NCBI GenBank assembly: GCA_963735175.1
Contig: CAVTJX010000016.1
Location: 372,001-436,000 of the forward strand
DNA: 64,000 nucleotides
Direction: 5' to 3'
Source: CAVTJX01 sp963735175
Lineage (GTDB): Bacteria > Electryoneota > RPQS01
In this document: piece after piece, positions 9,808-18,974 of the stretch
Layout of the letters: every line of letters begins with the position of its first letter
Position numbering within the stretch: the first letter of the stretch is position 1
Made by a program: the position numbers and the translations under genes
The notes under the pieces: model-generated
What the model was told of the DNA's origin: nothing
Seen by the model: the letters and a program-made list of their open reading frames with translations, nothing else
Database searches by the model: none

Positions 9808-10798
9808 TTCAAGCGATACCGGCGGAAAGTTAAAAATCACTTTGCTGCCGTCGCGTTCGGGAAGAAAGGTCAGTTCGAACATGCCGGTGAGAGCCGCGCG
9901 GACGTGTTCCTGATGTTCCGGCGGAACGTAGAGCAGCAGGAAACCGCCGCCGCCCGCGCCGGCGATCTTGCCGCCGAGGGCGCCGGCGCGCAGCGCGCGC
10001 TCGTAGATCGCGTCGATTTCGCCGTCGCTGATGCGCGAGGCCATGTTGCGCTTCAGCATCCAGCCTTCGTGCAGCGCCTGGCCGACGTCTTCGAAGCGGC
10101 CTTCGCAGAGCGCCGCGCGGATGCGGTCCACCAGCGGCAGCATCTCTTCGAGGTAATGGCGGCGCACGGTGCGTCTGCTCTTTCTGCTCGGTTAAAATCG
10201 CCGCGCTGGAGCGCGTGCGCCCGGTGTAGAAGAGCATGAGGTTGGAACCGAACTGCCACATCGCCCGCGCCGACAGTTCCACGGGTTCGACGCCCACGGT
10301 TTCGTCGGGATTGAAGCGACAGCACCTGCAAACCGCCGTAGGCGGCGATGTACTGGTCCTGCTTGCCGATGGGCTTGGCGCAGCGGCGGATTTCGATGTC
10401 GCAGGCTTCGCGCGCGAGCTGCTCGGCGGGCACCTGCTGGCCGCGAAAGGCATACATGGCGTTGAGCAGGCCGACCACGAGCGACGAGGACGAGCCCAGG
10501 CCGCTACCCTCGGAGGGAATATCGGCCATGGTGGAGATCTTCGACGCCGCGCCCGACGCCCGGTCTGGAGCATCGCCTCGCGGATCAGTTCGTGCTGGAT
10601 TTCGGAGACGTCGTTGACGATCTCCTTGCGCGAGTAGTTGAGCACGATCAGATCGTCGAAGCGGTCCTTGACGATGACGAAAATATATTTATCGATCGCC
10701 GTCGAGATCACGCGGCCCGCGCCGTGGCGGTAGAACTCGGCGAGATCGGATCCGCCGCCGGCGAAGGAAAGACGCAGGGGTGTCTGGGTGATGACCAT
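9808..10798 (-). CDS. hddA: GHMP kinase, D-glycero-D-manno-heptose 7-phosphate kinase type (three frame breaks)
   Basis: A GHMP-family sugar kinase of about 330 residues. It starts with ITQTPLRLSFAGGGSDLAEF, the HddA-type N-terminus; the ATP-binding motif is SEGSGLGSSSSLVVGLLNA near residue 100, then KPIGKQDQYIAAYGG, FNPDETVGVEPV and the C-terminal KIAGAGGGGFLL loop. Breaks lie near 10555 (a missing base), 10325 and 10175 (extra bases). The product would phosphorylate heptose 7-phosphate at C1. The coding frame runs without a stop into gmhA; a further extra base near the end would restore a TGA at 9804-9806 that overlaps the gmhA ATG, so a true fusion is not established. The start ATG at 10798 lies 2 bases after the hddC stop. 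Confidence 0.8.
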
Positions 10799-10800
10799 GG

Positions 10801-11505
10801 TTAGAGCGTTCCGCCGCTGGCCAGTTGCTGCACGCGCGCGTAGGTTTCGGGCGTGCCGATGTCCTGAATGAATTCGTCCGTGACGTAGCCGTACATGCGG
10901 CCGCACGAGGCGCGGCAGCACGTGAAAGCCGAGATCGGCGGGGAGCGTCGCGGGCAGATACTCCCACAGGCCGCGCGCGGCGACGTGGATACCCGCGTTG
11001 GCGAAATTGCTGCGCGGCGACTGCGGCTTTTCCTCAAAGGAGAGCACGCGGCCGTCGCCGTCCAGTTCCAGAATGCCGCAGCGCCGCGGCTCGTCGGTGG
11101 GATAGGCCAGCAGCGTCAGCAACGGGTTGCCGTTTGCACGGTGAAAGTCGTAACAGCCGCGCGAGGTCCACGCGGGCAAAGTTGTCGGCGTAGACGATGA
11201 AGAAGCTTTCTTCCCCGGCCACAAAGTCCCACGCTTGGCGGATCGTACCCGCGCTGCCCAGCAGTTCGGGCTCGTGAAAGGTCTGCACGCGCGGATGAGG
11301 CGGCAGGCGGCGGACGTAATCCTCGACCTGCGCGGCCAGATGATGCGTGTTGATCAGCACATCAGCGACGCCCGCGCGTGCGAGGGCTTCCAGCCAGTAG
11401 TCCAGCAGCGGCCGACCGGCGACGGGCAGCAGGCACTTGGGAGTGCTGAGCGTGAGTTCGCCCAGGCGACTGCCCGACGCCCGCGGCCAGCAGAATGGCT
11501 TTCAC
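10801..11505 (-). CDS. Sugar-1-phosphate nucleotidyltransferase, HddC/RmlA-like (three frame breaks)
   Basis: A nucleotidyltransferase of about 234 residues. Correcting extra bases near 11475, 11143 and 10908 gives the signature AAGVGSRLGELTLSTPKCLL at the N-terminus, NTHHLAAQVEDYV, GSAGTIRQAWDF, IVYADNF (metal-binding Asp), LSFEEKPQ and a C-terminal DIGTPETYARVQQL. This is the pattern of NTP-transferases that activate heptose or hexose 1-phosphates. Its position directly before hddA and gmhA favours the HddC role (GDP-heptose formation); substrate specificity cannot be read from sequence. The GTG start at 11505 overlaps the stop of the epimerase gene by four bases (GTGA), indicating coupled translation. 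Confidence 0.72.
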
Positions 11506-12441
11506 GCGGGGAGCATGGCTTTGGCGCGGAACCAGGCCACGGTCTGGCGCAGGCCGTCGTCAAAGGAGACGGTGGGCGTCCAGCCGAGCACTTTGGCGGC
11601 CTTTGCGGCGTCGAGGTAGACTTTTTGAATCTCGCCCGCGCGCGCCGCGGCGTAGTTGGGCGGCTGCGGGAAAGCCGATGATCGCCGCCAGCTTGCGGTA
11701 AATCTGATTGACGGAGGTGCCGACGCCCGAACCGATGTTGACGATCTGGCCGTCGCCGCGGAGCAGCGCCAGGCGGTTGGCCTGGACAATGTCGCTGACG
11801 ATAGACGTAATCGCGCAGCGCCTCGCCGTCGCCGAAGATTGTCGGCGTCTGGCCCTTCAGCATCATCCCCGTGAAGATCGCGTTGACGCCGGCCTCGCCG
11901 TGCGGGTTCTGGCGCGGGCCGTAGACGTTGGGGTAGCGCAGCACGACGTAGTTCAGCCCGTAGAGCAGCCGGTAGAGTTCGAGGTAGTGCTCGACCGTGT
12001 GCTTGGAGATGCCGTAGGCGCATTCGGGATGCACCGGGTGCGTTTCGGCCACCGGGAGATGCTCCGGCTCGCCGTAGACCGCGCCGCCGGTGGAGGCGTA
12101 GACGAATCGTCTTGACGCCAGCGCGCTGAGCTTCGAGGATCACGCGGAGTGTGCCAAGGATGTTGGTCTCGGCGTCGAAAACGGGATCTTCCAGCGACTT
12201 GCGCACGTCCATCTGCGCCGCGTGGTGGTCGACGACCTCGGGGCGGAAATCTTCGAAAGCGTGCCGCAGCGCAGCGCCGTCGCGGATGTCGGCCTCGTAG
12301 AAGCGCGCGGCGGCGGGCACGTTCTGCGCGGAAGCCGGTGCTGAGGTTGTCGAGAACGGCGACCTCGTGGCCGTCGGCGAGAAAGCCGTCGGCCACGTGC
12401 GAGGCGATGAATCCGGCGCCGCCGGTGATCAGAATTTTCAT
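11502..12441 (-). CDS. NAD-dependent nucleotide-sugar epimerase, extended SDR (at least four frame breaks)
   Basis: An extended short-chain dehydrogenase of about 313 residues, like UDP-glucose 4-epimerases. The NAD-binding motif GGAGFIASHVADGFLADG is at residues ~7-24. The catalytic YxxxK is in YGISKHTVEHYLEL, preceded by the FVYASTGGAVYGEP strand; PNVYGPRQNPHGEAGV and RDYVYVSDIVQAN follow in the corrected reading, with QKVYLDAAKAAKVLGW at the C-terminus. Breaks lie near 12338, 12103, 11803 and 11668, all extra bases. The ATG at 12441 has no clear ribosome-binding site. Possible substrates are UDP-glucose, UDP-GlcNAc or uronates; none can be assigned. A second epimerase is at 15060-16005. 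Confidence 0.82.
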
Positions 12442-12473
12442 GCAGAATTTTAGGAGAGCAGACGCGGCGGCGC

Positions 12474-13908
12474 TTAGTGCGAGCCGCGTCCGGAGAGGAC
12501 GGCCGGAATGGTCTTGACGAGGATTTTGAAATCCAGCCAGAGCGACCAGTTGTCGATGTAGGCGAGATCGAGCCGTACCCATTCATCGAAACTGCTGATG
12601 GTGGAGCGTCCGGAAATTTGCCAGAGGCAGGTGAGGCCGGGCTTGACCGAGAGCTTGCGGCGGTGCCAGCTTTCGAAGCGCTTGGTTTCGGATTCGATCT
12701 GCGGACGCGGCCCGACAATCGCCATGTCGCCCTTCAGCACGCTCCAGAGCTGCGGCAGTTCGTCGAGGCTGTATTTGCGGAGGAAGTGGCCGATCTTCGT
12801 GACGCGGGGGTCGTCCTTCATCTTGAAGGCGACGCCCTGCATTTCGTTCTTCGCCATCGAGCTCGGCCTTGAGCTGTTCGGCGTTGATGACCATCGAGCG
12901 GAACTTGGGAAACTGGAAGTCCTTGCCCCAGCGCCCGACGCGCTTCTGCCAGTGGAGGACCGGCCCGCCGTCCTGCAGCTTGATGACGAGCGCGATCGGT
13001 GGCCATCAGCGGCAGTCAGCAGCGAGCAGGACAATGGCCGAGAAGGCGATGTCGAACAGCCGCTTGACGAGCAGCTGCCATTCCTTGTGGCGCGTGGTGC
13101 GGTAGATCAGCACCGGCTGATCGTAGAGGATTTCCGTCGTCACCTGGGCCACGAGGCTGGAGAAGAAGTTCGAGAGGATGACGGTGTTCACGCCCTCCTG
13201 CTCGCAGAGGGCCAGCATGTCGGTGCAGTCCTCGAGCTGGCGCGTGGAGACGGCGAACACCACTTCCTGGATCGGGTACTCATGCAGGATACGCGGCAGG
13301 TCGTCCGGGGTTCCCAGCACCTGCGCGCCCATAATTTCGCGTCCGACTTTGGCGGGGTCGAGTTCCACGAAACCGATCAGATCGATACCCCAGTCGGCGT
13401 GGTCGCGCACGGAGTTCAAAAAACGCTGCGCCTTTTCACCCGCGCCGACCAGTAGAATCGTCTTTGCCAGCGAGCCTTCCTGCCGCAGGTAAAGCCGGAC
13501 GTAGCTGAAGAAGACGCGGTTCAGCAGCAGCAACCCGGTGCCGATGATGACGAAGAGGACGGTCGTGCTGCGGGGCGGTACTTCGAGCCGCAGCGCATAG
13601 GCGATGGCGAACATCAGGACCGTGCCGATGAACACGGTGCGCAGAACGATATTGAGGTCCGTCATCAACCGGAAGCGCCGGGATTCCGTATAGGCTTTCT
13701 GAAAATCCAGCAGAAACCACCAGACCACGACGGCGATGATGAGCACGTTGTAGTAGCTCTCCACCGACTGCGCGCTGCCGAAGAAATAGGCCGACCGGAT
13801 CTGCGTCCGCATGGCAAACGCCGTCACGAAGGCGATGACCGTCATGACGACGTCGGCGATCTGCGCAAAGAGCCGCAGCCAGATGGATTTTTCGTTCGTC
13901 TGTGGCAT
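12474..13908 (-). CDS. Polyprenyl glycosylphosphotransferase (initiating sugar-phosphate transferase, three frame breaks)
   Basis: The enzyme that starts a glycan on undecaprenyl phosphate, about 478 residues. The N-terminal half has four to five membrane helices within ~10-130 (e.g. VLIIAVVVWWFLLDF), then a CoA-binding-like domain from ~145 (TILLVGAGEKAQRFL). The C-terminal Bac_transf domain begins at KRLFDIAFSAIVLL and has KFRSM, DPRVTKIGHFLRKYSLDELP and IVGPRP, with LTCLWQISGRSTISSFDEWV at the end. Breaks near 13020, 12995 and 12860 fall where the membrane-hairpin and KFRSM text must be joined. Sugar specificity (glucose, galactose or an N-acetyl sugar) cannot be told. It lies 42 bases after the aminotransferase gene in the same transcript. 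Confidence 0.85.
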
Positions 13909-13950
13909 GACCGTAGTCGCGGGATCGGCCTAAAGTCCCCGGCCGGGGAC

Positions 13951-15063
13951 TCAGGCGGGCACGCCGCGATAGAAATCCTGAATGGCTTGGGCGACCAGTT
14001 CCACCTGTTCGTCGCTGAGTTCGGCGTGCACGGGCAGCGCCAGCGAATCCAGCGCCAGCTTTTCGGCGACGGGGAAGTCGCCGGGCTTGTAGCCGAGATA
14101 CGAGAGCGAGGGCTGCATGTGCAGCGGCACGGGATAATAGATGTCGCAGCCGAGGTTGCGCGCCTTCAGATAGTCGCGCAGGGCGTTGCGCTTTTCCACG
14201 CGGATCACGAACTGGTGATAGGTGTGGTAGGCGTCGGCGGGATCGGCCTGGAAGCGCACCGGCGCACCGGCGAGGCGTTCGCGGTAGAGGCGGGCCACGG
14301 CGCGGCGGCGTTCGTTCCACTCGGAGAGGTATTTGAACTTCACCATCAGCACCGCCGCCTGGATTTCGTCGAGGCGGCCGCAGATGCCGATGCGATCGTA
14401 ATAATAGCGGTCGCGCCCGCCGTGCATGCGGTCCATGCGCACGAGGTTGGCGAGCGCTTCGGACTTCGCAAGCACCATGCCACCGTCACCCGCACCGCCG
14501 ATGTTCTTCGTCGGATAAAATGAAAACGCAGAGAGATCGCCGATGCCGCCCGCGACCTTTCCCATGCGTTTCGCGCCTACCGCCTGACACGCGTCTTCGA
14601 TGAGGAACAATTTATACCGCTTCGCCATTCCCTGCCAGACATCGGGATCGATCACGAGGCCGAACAAATGCACGGGCAAGAGCGCCTTGGTGCGCGGCGT
14701 GATCGCGGCCTCGGTTTGCACCGGATCCTGATTGAAACTGTCCGCCTCGATGTCGACAAAGACGGGTTTGTAACCCGTGCGAATGATCGCTTCCGCCGTG
14801 GCGTAGAACGTATAGGGCGTGGTGATCACTTCCTCGCCGGCGCGGGGATTTGTGGCGAGCAGCGCCAGAATCAACGCGTCGGTACCCGAGGAGGCGCCGA
14901 TCCCGGCGTGCATGCCGGCCAGTCCGGCCATCTGCTCCTCGATCTTCTTCACCCGTGGCCCGAGAATAAAATACTGCGTTTCGAAGATCTCGTTGATCTC
15001 CTTCATCACTTCGTCACGAATCTTCCGGAATTGCGCCGGAAGATCCAGCATCGGCACGTTCAT
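13951..15063 (-). CDS. DegT/DnrJ/EryC1-family PLP aminotransferase
   Basis: An unbroken 370-residue sugar aminotransferase. The PLP-binding pattern is complete: GASSGTDALILALLA near residue 58, TPYTFYATAEAI, VHLFGLVIDPDVW, IEDACQAVGAKR with the PLP-nitrogen Asp, and FSFYPTKNIGGAGDGGMV with the Schiff-base Lys. It probably transfers an amino group from glutamate to a UDP- or GDP-linked keto-sugar. The ATG at 15063 overlaps the stop of the epimerase gene by four bases. The neighbours (a WbpA-type dehydrogenase, a FemAB-like acyltransferase and epimerases) would fit an amino- or N-acylated amino-sugar, though the order of reactions is not provable here. The gene with a degenerate version of this fold is at 16009-17415. 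Confidence 0.88.
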   Translation of the reverse strand: MNVPMLDLPAQFRKIRDEVMKEINEIFETQYFILGPRVKKIEEQMAGLAGMHAGIGASSGTDALILALLATNPRAGEEVITTPYTFYATAEAIIRTGYKPVFVDIEADSFNQDPVQTEAAITPRTKALLPVHLFGLVIDPDVWQGMAKRYKLFLIEDACQAVGAKRMGKVAGGIGDLSAFSFYPTKNIGGAGDGGMVLAKSEALANLVRMDRMHGGRDRYYYDRIGICGRLDEIQAAVLMVKFKYLSEWNERRRAVARLYRERLAGAPVRFQADPADAYHTYHQFVIRVEKRNALRDYLKARNLGCDIYYPVPLHMQPSLSYLGYKPGDFPVAEKLALDSLALPVHAELSDEQVELVAQAIQDFYRGVPA

Positions 15064-16005
15064 GCGGTCTCCTGTGAAAAGAAAGCCACGGTCCGTTCGA
15101 GTCCCGCGCGAAACGTCACCTGCGGCTCGTAGTTCATGGCATGTTTAATCTTCGAAATATCGGCCAATGAGTGCCGGACGTCGCCCGCGCGACCGGGCTC
15201 GTGACGCGCAACAGCCGGGCGGCCAAGGATCTCGCCCGTCAGTCGCAGCAGATCGAGCAGCGTGAAGCGCTCGCCGCACGCGACGTTGAAAAACTCGCCG
15301 GCCACGTCCGCGGTGTAGCACGCCCGCAGGTTGGCGTCGATGGTGTTGGCGACGAAGGTGAAGTCGCGGGACTGTAAACCGTCACCGTAGATCGTGGGCT
15401 GCTCGCCGCGCATCAGCGTGGTGATGAAGCGCGGAATTACCGCCGAATACTGCGAGGTCGGGTCCTGGCGCGGGCCGAAGACGTTGAAGTAGCGCAAGGC
15501 GACGGTCTCGAGACCGTAAACCTTATGGAAGGCCGCGAGGTATTTTTCCGTGGCCAGTTTTGACACCGCGTAGGGCGACATCGGCAGCACGGGCATGGAT
15601 TCGACCTTGGGCAGCGTGGGCGTGTCGCCGTAGACCGAGGAGGACGAGGCGGCGACGACGCGCTTGACGCCGGCCGCGCGCGCAGCCATCGAGCACGTTC
15701 AGCGTGCCGGTTACATTGACGTCATTGGTCGCCATGGGATCCTGCACCGAGCGGGAAACGCTGGGCAGCGCACCCTGGTGCAGCACGAAATCGCGGCCCT
15801 GCATCGCCCGCGCCACGGCAACCGCGTCGCGCAGATCGGACTCGAAAAGTTCAATGTCCTTCAAGAACGGCGCGATATTTTGTCTGCGGCCCGTCGAAAA
15901 GTTATCGAGCACCGCCACCGCATGTCCACGATGCAGCAATTCTTCCACCAGGTTCGAGCCGATGAAGCCGGCGCCACCGGTGACGAGAAATCGGTCCTGA
16001 CTCAT
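15060..16005 (-). CDS. NAD-dependent epimerase, UDP-GlcNAc/glucose 4-epimerase type (frame broken near 15690)
   Basis: A 315-residue extended SDR. Residues ~8-20 hold the NAD motif GGAGFIGSNLVEELL, then VLDNFSTGRRQNI and FVLHQGALPSVSRSVQDP, a text typical of WbpP/GalE-like UDP-HexNAc 4-epimerases. The active site is AASSSSVYGDTP followed by SPYAVSKLATEKY (YxxxK), then RYFNVFGPRQDPTSQYSAVI. One extra G near 15690 (LNVL then MAARAAGVKRVV) breaks the frame. The ATG at 16005 is 3 bases after the stop of the FemAB-like gene. The RSVQDP and SQYSAVIPRF stretches favour N-acetylhexosamine substrates, by analogy only. Confidence 0.86.
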
Positions 16006-16008
16006 AAA

Positions 16009-17415
16009 TTACTCTTTTGCGGGATCCGTCCGCACGAAGGTGTAGCAAGGATTGACCATGCCGCGAAACGCTCCGAAAATATAGTCCACATGACTGCGAC
16101 GCAAGCCCGCGTGGCAGGGCAGCACAATCACGTTATCGCCCGTGTCGATCTCCGTCGTCACGCCAAACTCGCGCAACCGCCGCTGGATTGTTTCCGCGCC
16201 ATACGGTCCTTCGGCTTGCAGCAGAAAACCCAGCGGCACGTCGTGCGGCTGCGCCACCGCGGCTTTCATACCTAACAGGCTGAACAGCTCCGCGTAGCGC
16301 TTCACGTTCGCTTTGCGCTGCTGCGCGTACTGATCGCGCTGCGGCCAGTGAAGCTGCAACAGCTCGCGCACGACGTTGCGCTTGGTGACATCGAGACAGT
16401 GGAAATGATCCCAGATGTGGCGGTCGGGGAAGAATTCGCCGACGAGCACCGCGCCGAACTGCATCGGGAACCAGCGGGCAAAATCGAACACCGCATAACG
16501 GCCAAAGCTCCCAAGGGGTAACTCGCCCACCCGATGATACAGTACGTCGCGGCAGTCTTCCACGAGCGGCACGGCTTCCGTGGACAGCGCCTCGACGGCC
16601 GTGCAGGGCACGCCCCAGCGGTGGCAGACGAGGTATGCGTCGGCGCGCATATCGCGCGGCACGAAACGGAAGCGATCGCCGAATTTCTCCGTGAGTTCAG
16701 CAATGTAGGAGGATTCACCAAGCGACGCCCACACTCCCACGGTCGCGCCTGCAGGCAGCGCCAGTGCGCGGAGCGCCGATTGCAGCGCGTACGGCCAGGA
16801 CGGCAGATAGGTGAACTCGGCCTCGAAATATTCCGAAAGCTGGGTGTTAATCGCGACGGCTTGCTGCTCGACCCAGTCGAGGTCTGCGGCGGCCACGGGA
16901 TTCAGTCCGATTTTGGGCCGCACGTCGTCAAGTGGCGGATGAAAGAGAATCGGGTAGGACTGCGTGCAGTATTTCTGGAAATAATGCTGCAATTCGGGGC
17001 GGAAACTCACGCCGACGTCGAGATACTGATATTCGGTACCTTGAAACTGCTCGACAATATGCCAGAGGAGGAAGGCGTTGGTCTCCACCGACTTGCCGAG
17101 TTCGTTCGTTCCGCCATAGTGGTAAAAAAGCGTGTTCGGGGAAACTGGCGTGACGATGATTCCGCCCACCAGTTCCTCGCCGAGATACGCCAGGTACAGC
17201 CTCTGCTCGGGTTCGAGGGTGCGGGTGAGCGTGTCGGGGTTGTACCAGACGCGCGCCATCAGATCGAGGTCACGGCTCTCCACCATGCGCACACCGGCCC
17301 GCTGGGCTTTGCGGATGCCCTGCTTGGCACGCGAGCGCAGCCGTTTCCAGGCTTTGTCGGGATCGAGATGCAGGAGCGATCCCTGCGTGAGCACGTCCTT
17401 GCCGATGTATTGCAC
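16009..17415 (-). CDS. FemAB/GNAT-like acyltransferase fused to a degenerate DegT-like domain
   Basis: An unbroken 468-residue two-domain protein. Residues ~1-165 look like a FemAB-like GNAT (Acetyltransf_6): RSRAKQGIRKAQRAGVRMVE, LAYLGEELVGGIIVTP, YHYGGTNELGKSVETNAFLL and YQYLDVG. Residues ~200-465 follow the order of a DegT aminotransferase (YALQSALRALALPAG, VPLVEDCRDVLYH, GSFGRYAVFDFARWFPM, GAVLVG). Where active enzymes have FSFxPTKN this protein has FDFARWFPM, so the Schiff-base Lys is missing. I infer an inactive or repurposed PLP fold joined to an acyltransferase, perhaps acylating an amino-sugar or recognising it. The start is GTG at 17415 with GGAG five bases upstream; 12 bases separate it from the upstream lipoprotein gene. 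Confidence 0.68.
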   Translation of the reverse strand: MQYIGKDVLTQGSLLHLDPDKAWKRLRSRAKQGIRKAQRAGVRMVESRDLDLMARVWYNPDTLTRTLEPEQRLYLAYLGEELVGGIIVTPVSPNTLFYHYGGTNELGKSVETNAFLLWHIVEQFQGTEYQYLDVGVSFRPELQHYFQKYCTQSYPILFHPPLDDVRPKIGLNPVAAADLDWVEQQAVAINTQLSEYFEAEFTYLPSWPYALQSALRALALPAGATVGVWASLGESSYIAELTEKFGDRFRFVPRDMRADAYLVCHRWGVPCTAVEALSTEAVPLVEDCRDVLYHRVGELPLGSFGRYAVFDFARWFPMQFGAVLVGEFFPDRHIWDHFHCLDVTKRNVVRELLQLHWPQRDQYAQQRKANVKRYAELFSLLGMKAAVAQPHDVPLGFLLQAEGPYGAETIQRRLREFGVTTEIDTGDNVIVLPCHAGLRRSHVDYIFGAFRGMVNPCYTFVRTDPAKE

Positions 17416-17427
17416 AAAGTCTCCGGG

Positions 17428-18963
17428 CTACCGACAGAGCCCCGTCTCGCTACTGGGACAGGTCAGCAGAAAGGGTACGAATTCATCGCAGGGGCAGTCG
17501 TCGTCGTCGTCGCAATCCCGGATCGCCCGCGTCCGGATGTCGGCTTCGCTGGTTGAACTCCAGAAGTTGTTCCGAGCGTCGATGGCTTGAGTGTTGACGA
17601 GACAGGCGGTGTGGTACAGGCTGAAGTTTTCCGTCTGCTCGGCGCAGTTATTGTTGAAATGCGGAAAGGAGGGACCAGTCGCGTCCGGTGTGACTCCCAC
17701 GTACAGTACCCGGTAGCTGTGCGAAAAGCGGTTGTACTCGATGTACATGGAAGAATCCACGCGCGAACCGAGCACGATAGCGTACCAATTCGTCTGGAAA
17801 TCGTTGCGCCGGAGGTGCGTGCCCTGAAGATCCTGGAGATAAACGCCGCCCGTTTGCGACGTGCTGAGTGAATCGGAGCGGCCGCAACTTCCAAACCAAT
17901 TGCAGAAAACATCGCCGCCATGCACACGCTTCAAGTACAGACCGTAATTGGCGCTAAGCCAGAAGACATTATGGGAGATCGACAGGCCTGTTCCTTGCAC
18001 CAGCTCCGTCCGCAGTCCGACCGGGACGTGGTCGAACACGTTGCCCACTGCCACCACCGAGTCCACCGCGCTGCCGGTGCCAGTCAGCACCACGGCCTCG
18101 CTGCTGATCTCCGCAAAGTAGCAGTACTCGATCCGGCCGCCGCCTTTATCCGAAAGGATCGCCTGGTCAGTATAGGTAAACGAACAAAAGCGGAACAGAG
18201 GCGGGCTGGCGGTGCTGTAAAAATGAATGTACTGCCAACCGGCGGCTGCGGACGGATTCTCAATATCACTCGACGTGAAAATGATGGGATCCGCGGCCGT
18301 TCCCCGGCAGTCAAGCGAGCCGCGGATGCGGAATTCGCTCAAATTGCCGAGCCGCACAAACGCACCGGGTTCGACAACGAGGGTCGCGCCCGCGCTGAGC
18401 GACAGATTGGCATTCGCGGCCACGACATAATGATGCCCGGCCAGCCAGCGCTGGTTGCCCGTGATGGCCGAACCGGCGGCAAAGGTCTGCTCGGGATAGA
18501 GCGTGACCAGACCCATATCCGCGGCGCCGCTGCGGGTACTGACGGCGAGCGGTTTGCTCCAGCCGAAACCCGCCTTACTCACAACGACTACGAATTCCCC
18601 TTCGGGGACATCCTGAAATTCAAATTTGCCTTCGGCATCCGTCTCAACAGGGTCACCGACGCGGGTACTCGCATGGCCGGACGTCTGACGGCGCTCAGCG
18701 CGGAATTCAAAGATGGCCGCCAGCGAATAGGGAAAGCCGACGGTGGGTTTTTGCGCGGTCGTCGACCAGAGAGTGTTGCTTTCGGGGGACGGGGCGTTGA
18801 AAAGCTCCACGGTCACCCCACCGGCGTCACCGCTTTCCACTGTCACCTGTCCTGAGATGTTGCGGGGATCATTCTGCCGCCGGCAACCGCTCAGAATGGC
18901 AAGCACGGCCAGCGCCATTACGCCGAGGAAACGGCCGCCATGGCTGAACCTTGCGCGTCTCAC
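17428..18963 (-). CDS. Lipoprotein with right-handed beta-helix domain
   Basis: A protein of about 511 residues. I chose GTG at 18963 because AGGAGG lies 7 bases upstream, directly after the ubiA-type stop; it gives a basic N-terminus, a hydrophobic core and a lipobox (LAILSGC). After the lipidated Cys comes a carboxypeptidase-regulatory-like beta domain (ISGQVTVESGDAGGVTVELF, then GKFEFQDVPEGEFVVVV). From ~190 there are repeated short strands (GATLVVEPGAFVRLGNL, RIEYCYFAEISSEAVVL, YIEYNRFSHSYRVLYVG) ending in IDARNNFWSS, the pattern of a parallel beta-helix as in pectate-lyase-like proteins. No catalytic residues are obvious. It may bind or trim the glycan made by this locus. It is likely anchored in the outer membrane. 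Confidence 0.75.
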   Translation of the reverse strand: MRRARFSHGGRFLGVMALAVLAILSGCRRQNDPRNISGQVTVESGDAGGVTVELFNAPSPESNTLWSTTAQKPTVGFPYSLAAIFEFRAERRQTSGHASTRVGDPVETDAEGKFEFQDVPEGEFVVVVSKAGFGWSKPLAVSTRSGAADMGLVTLYPEQTFAAGSAITGNQRWLAGHHYVVAANANLSLSAGATLVVEPGAFVRLGNLSEFRIRGSLDCRGTAADPIIFTSSDIENPSAAAGWQYIHFYSTASPPLFRFCSFTYTDQAILSDKGGGRIEYCYFAEISSEAVVLTGTGSAVDSVVAVGNVFDHVPVGLRTELVQGTGLSISHNVFWLSANYGLYLKRVHGGDVFCNWFGSCGRSDSLSTSQTGGVYLQDLQGTHLRRNDFQTNWYAIVLGSRVDSSMYIEYNRFSHSYRVLYVGVTPDATGPSFPHFNNNCAEQTENFSLYHTACLVNTQAIDARNNFWSSTSEADIRTRAIRDCDDDDDCPCDEFVPFLLTCPSSETGLCR

Positions 18964-18974
18964 GCGGAGCCCTC

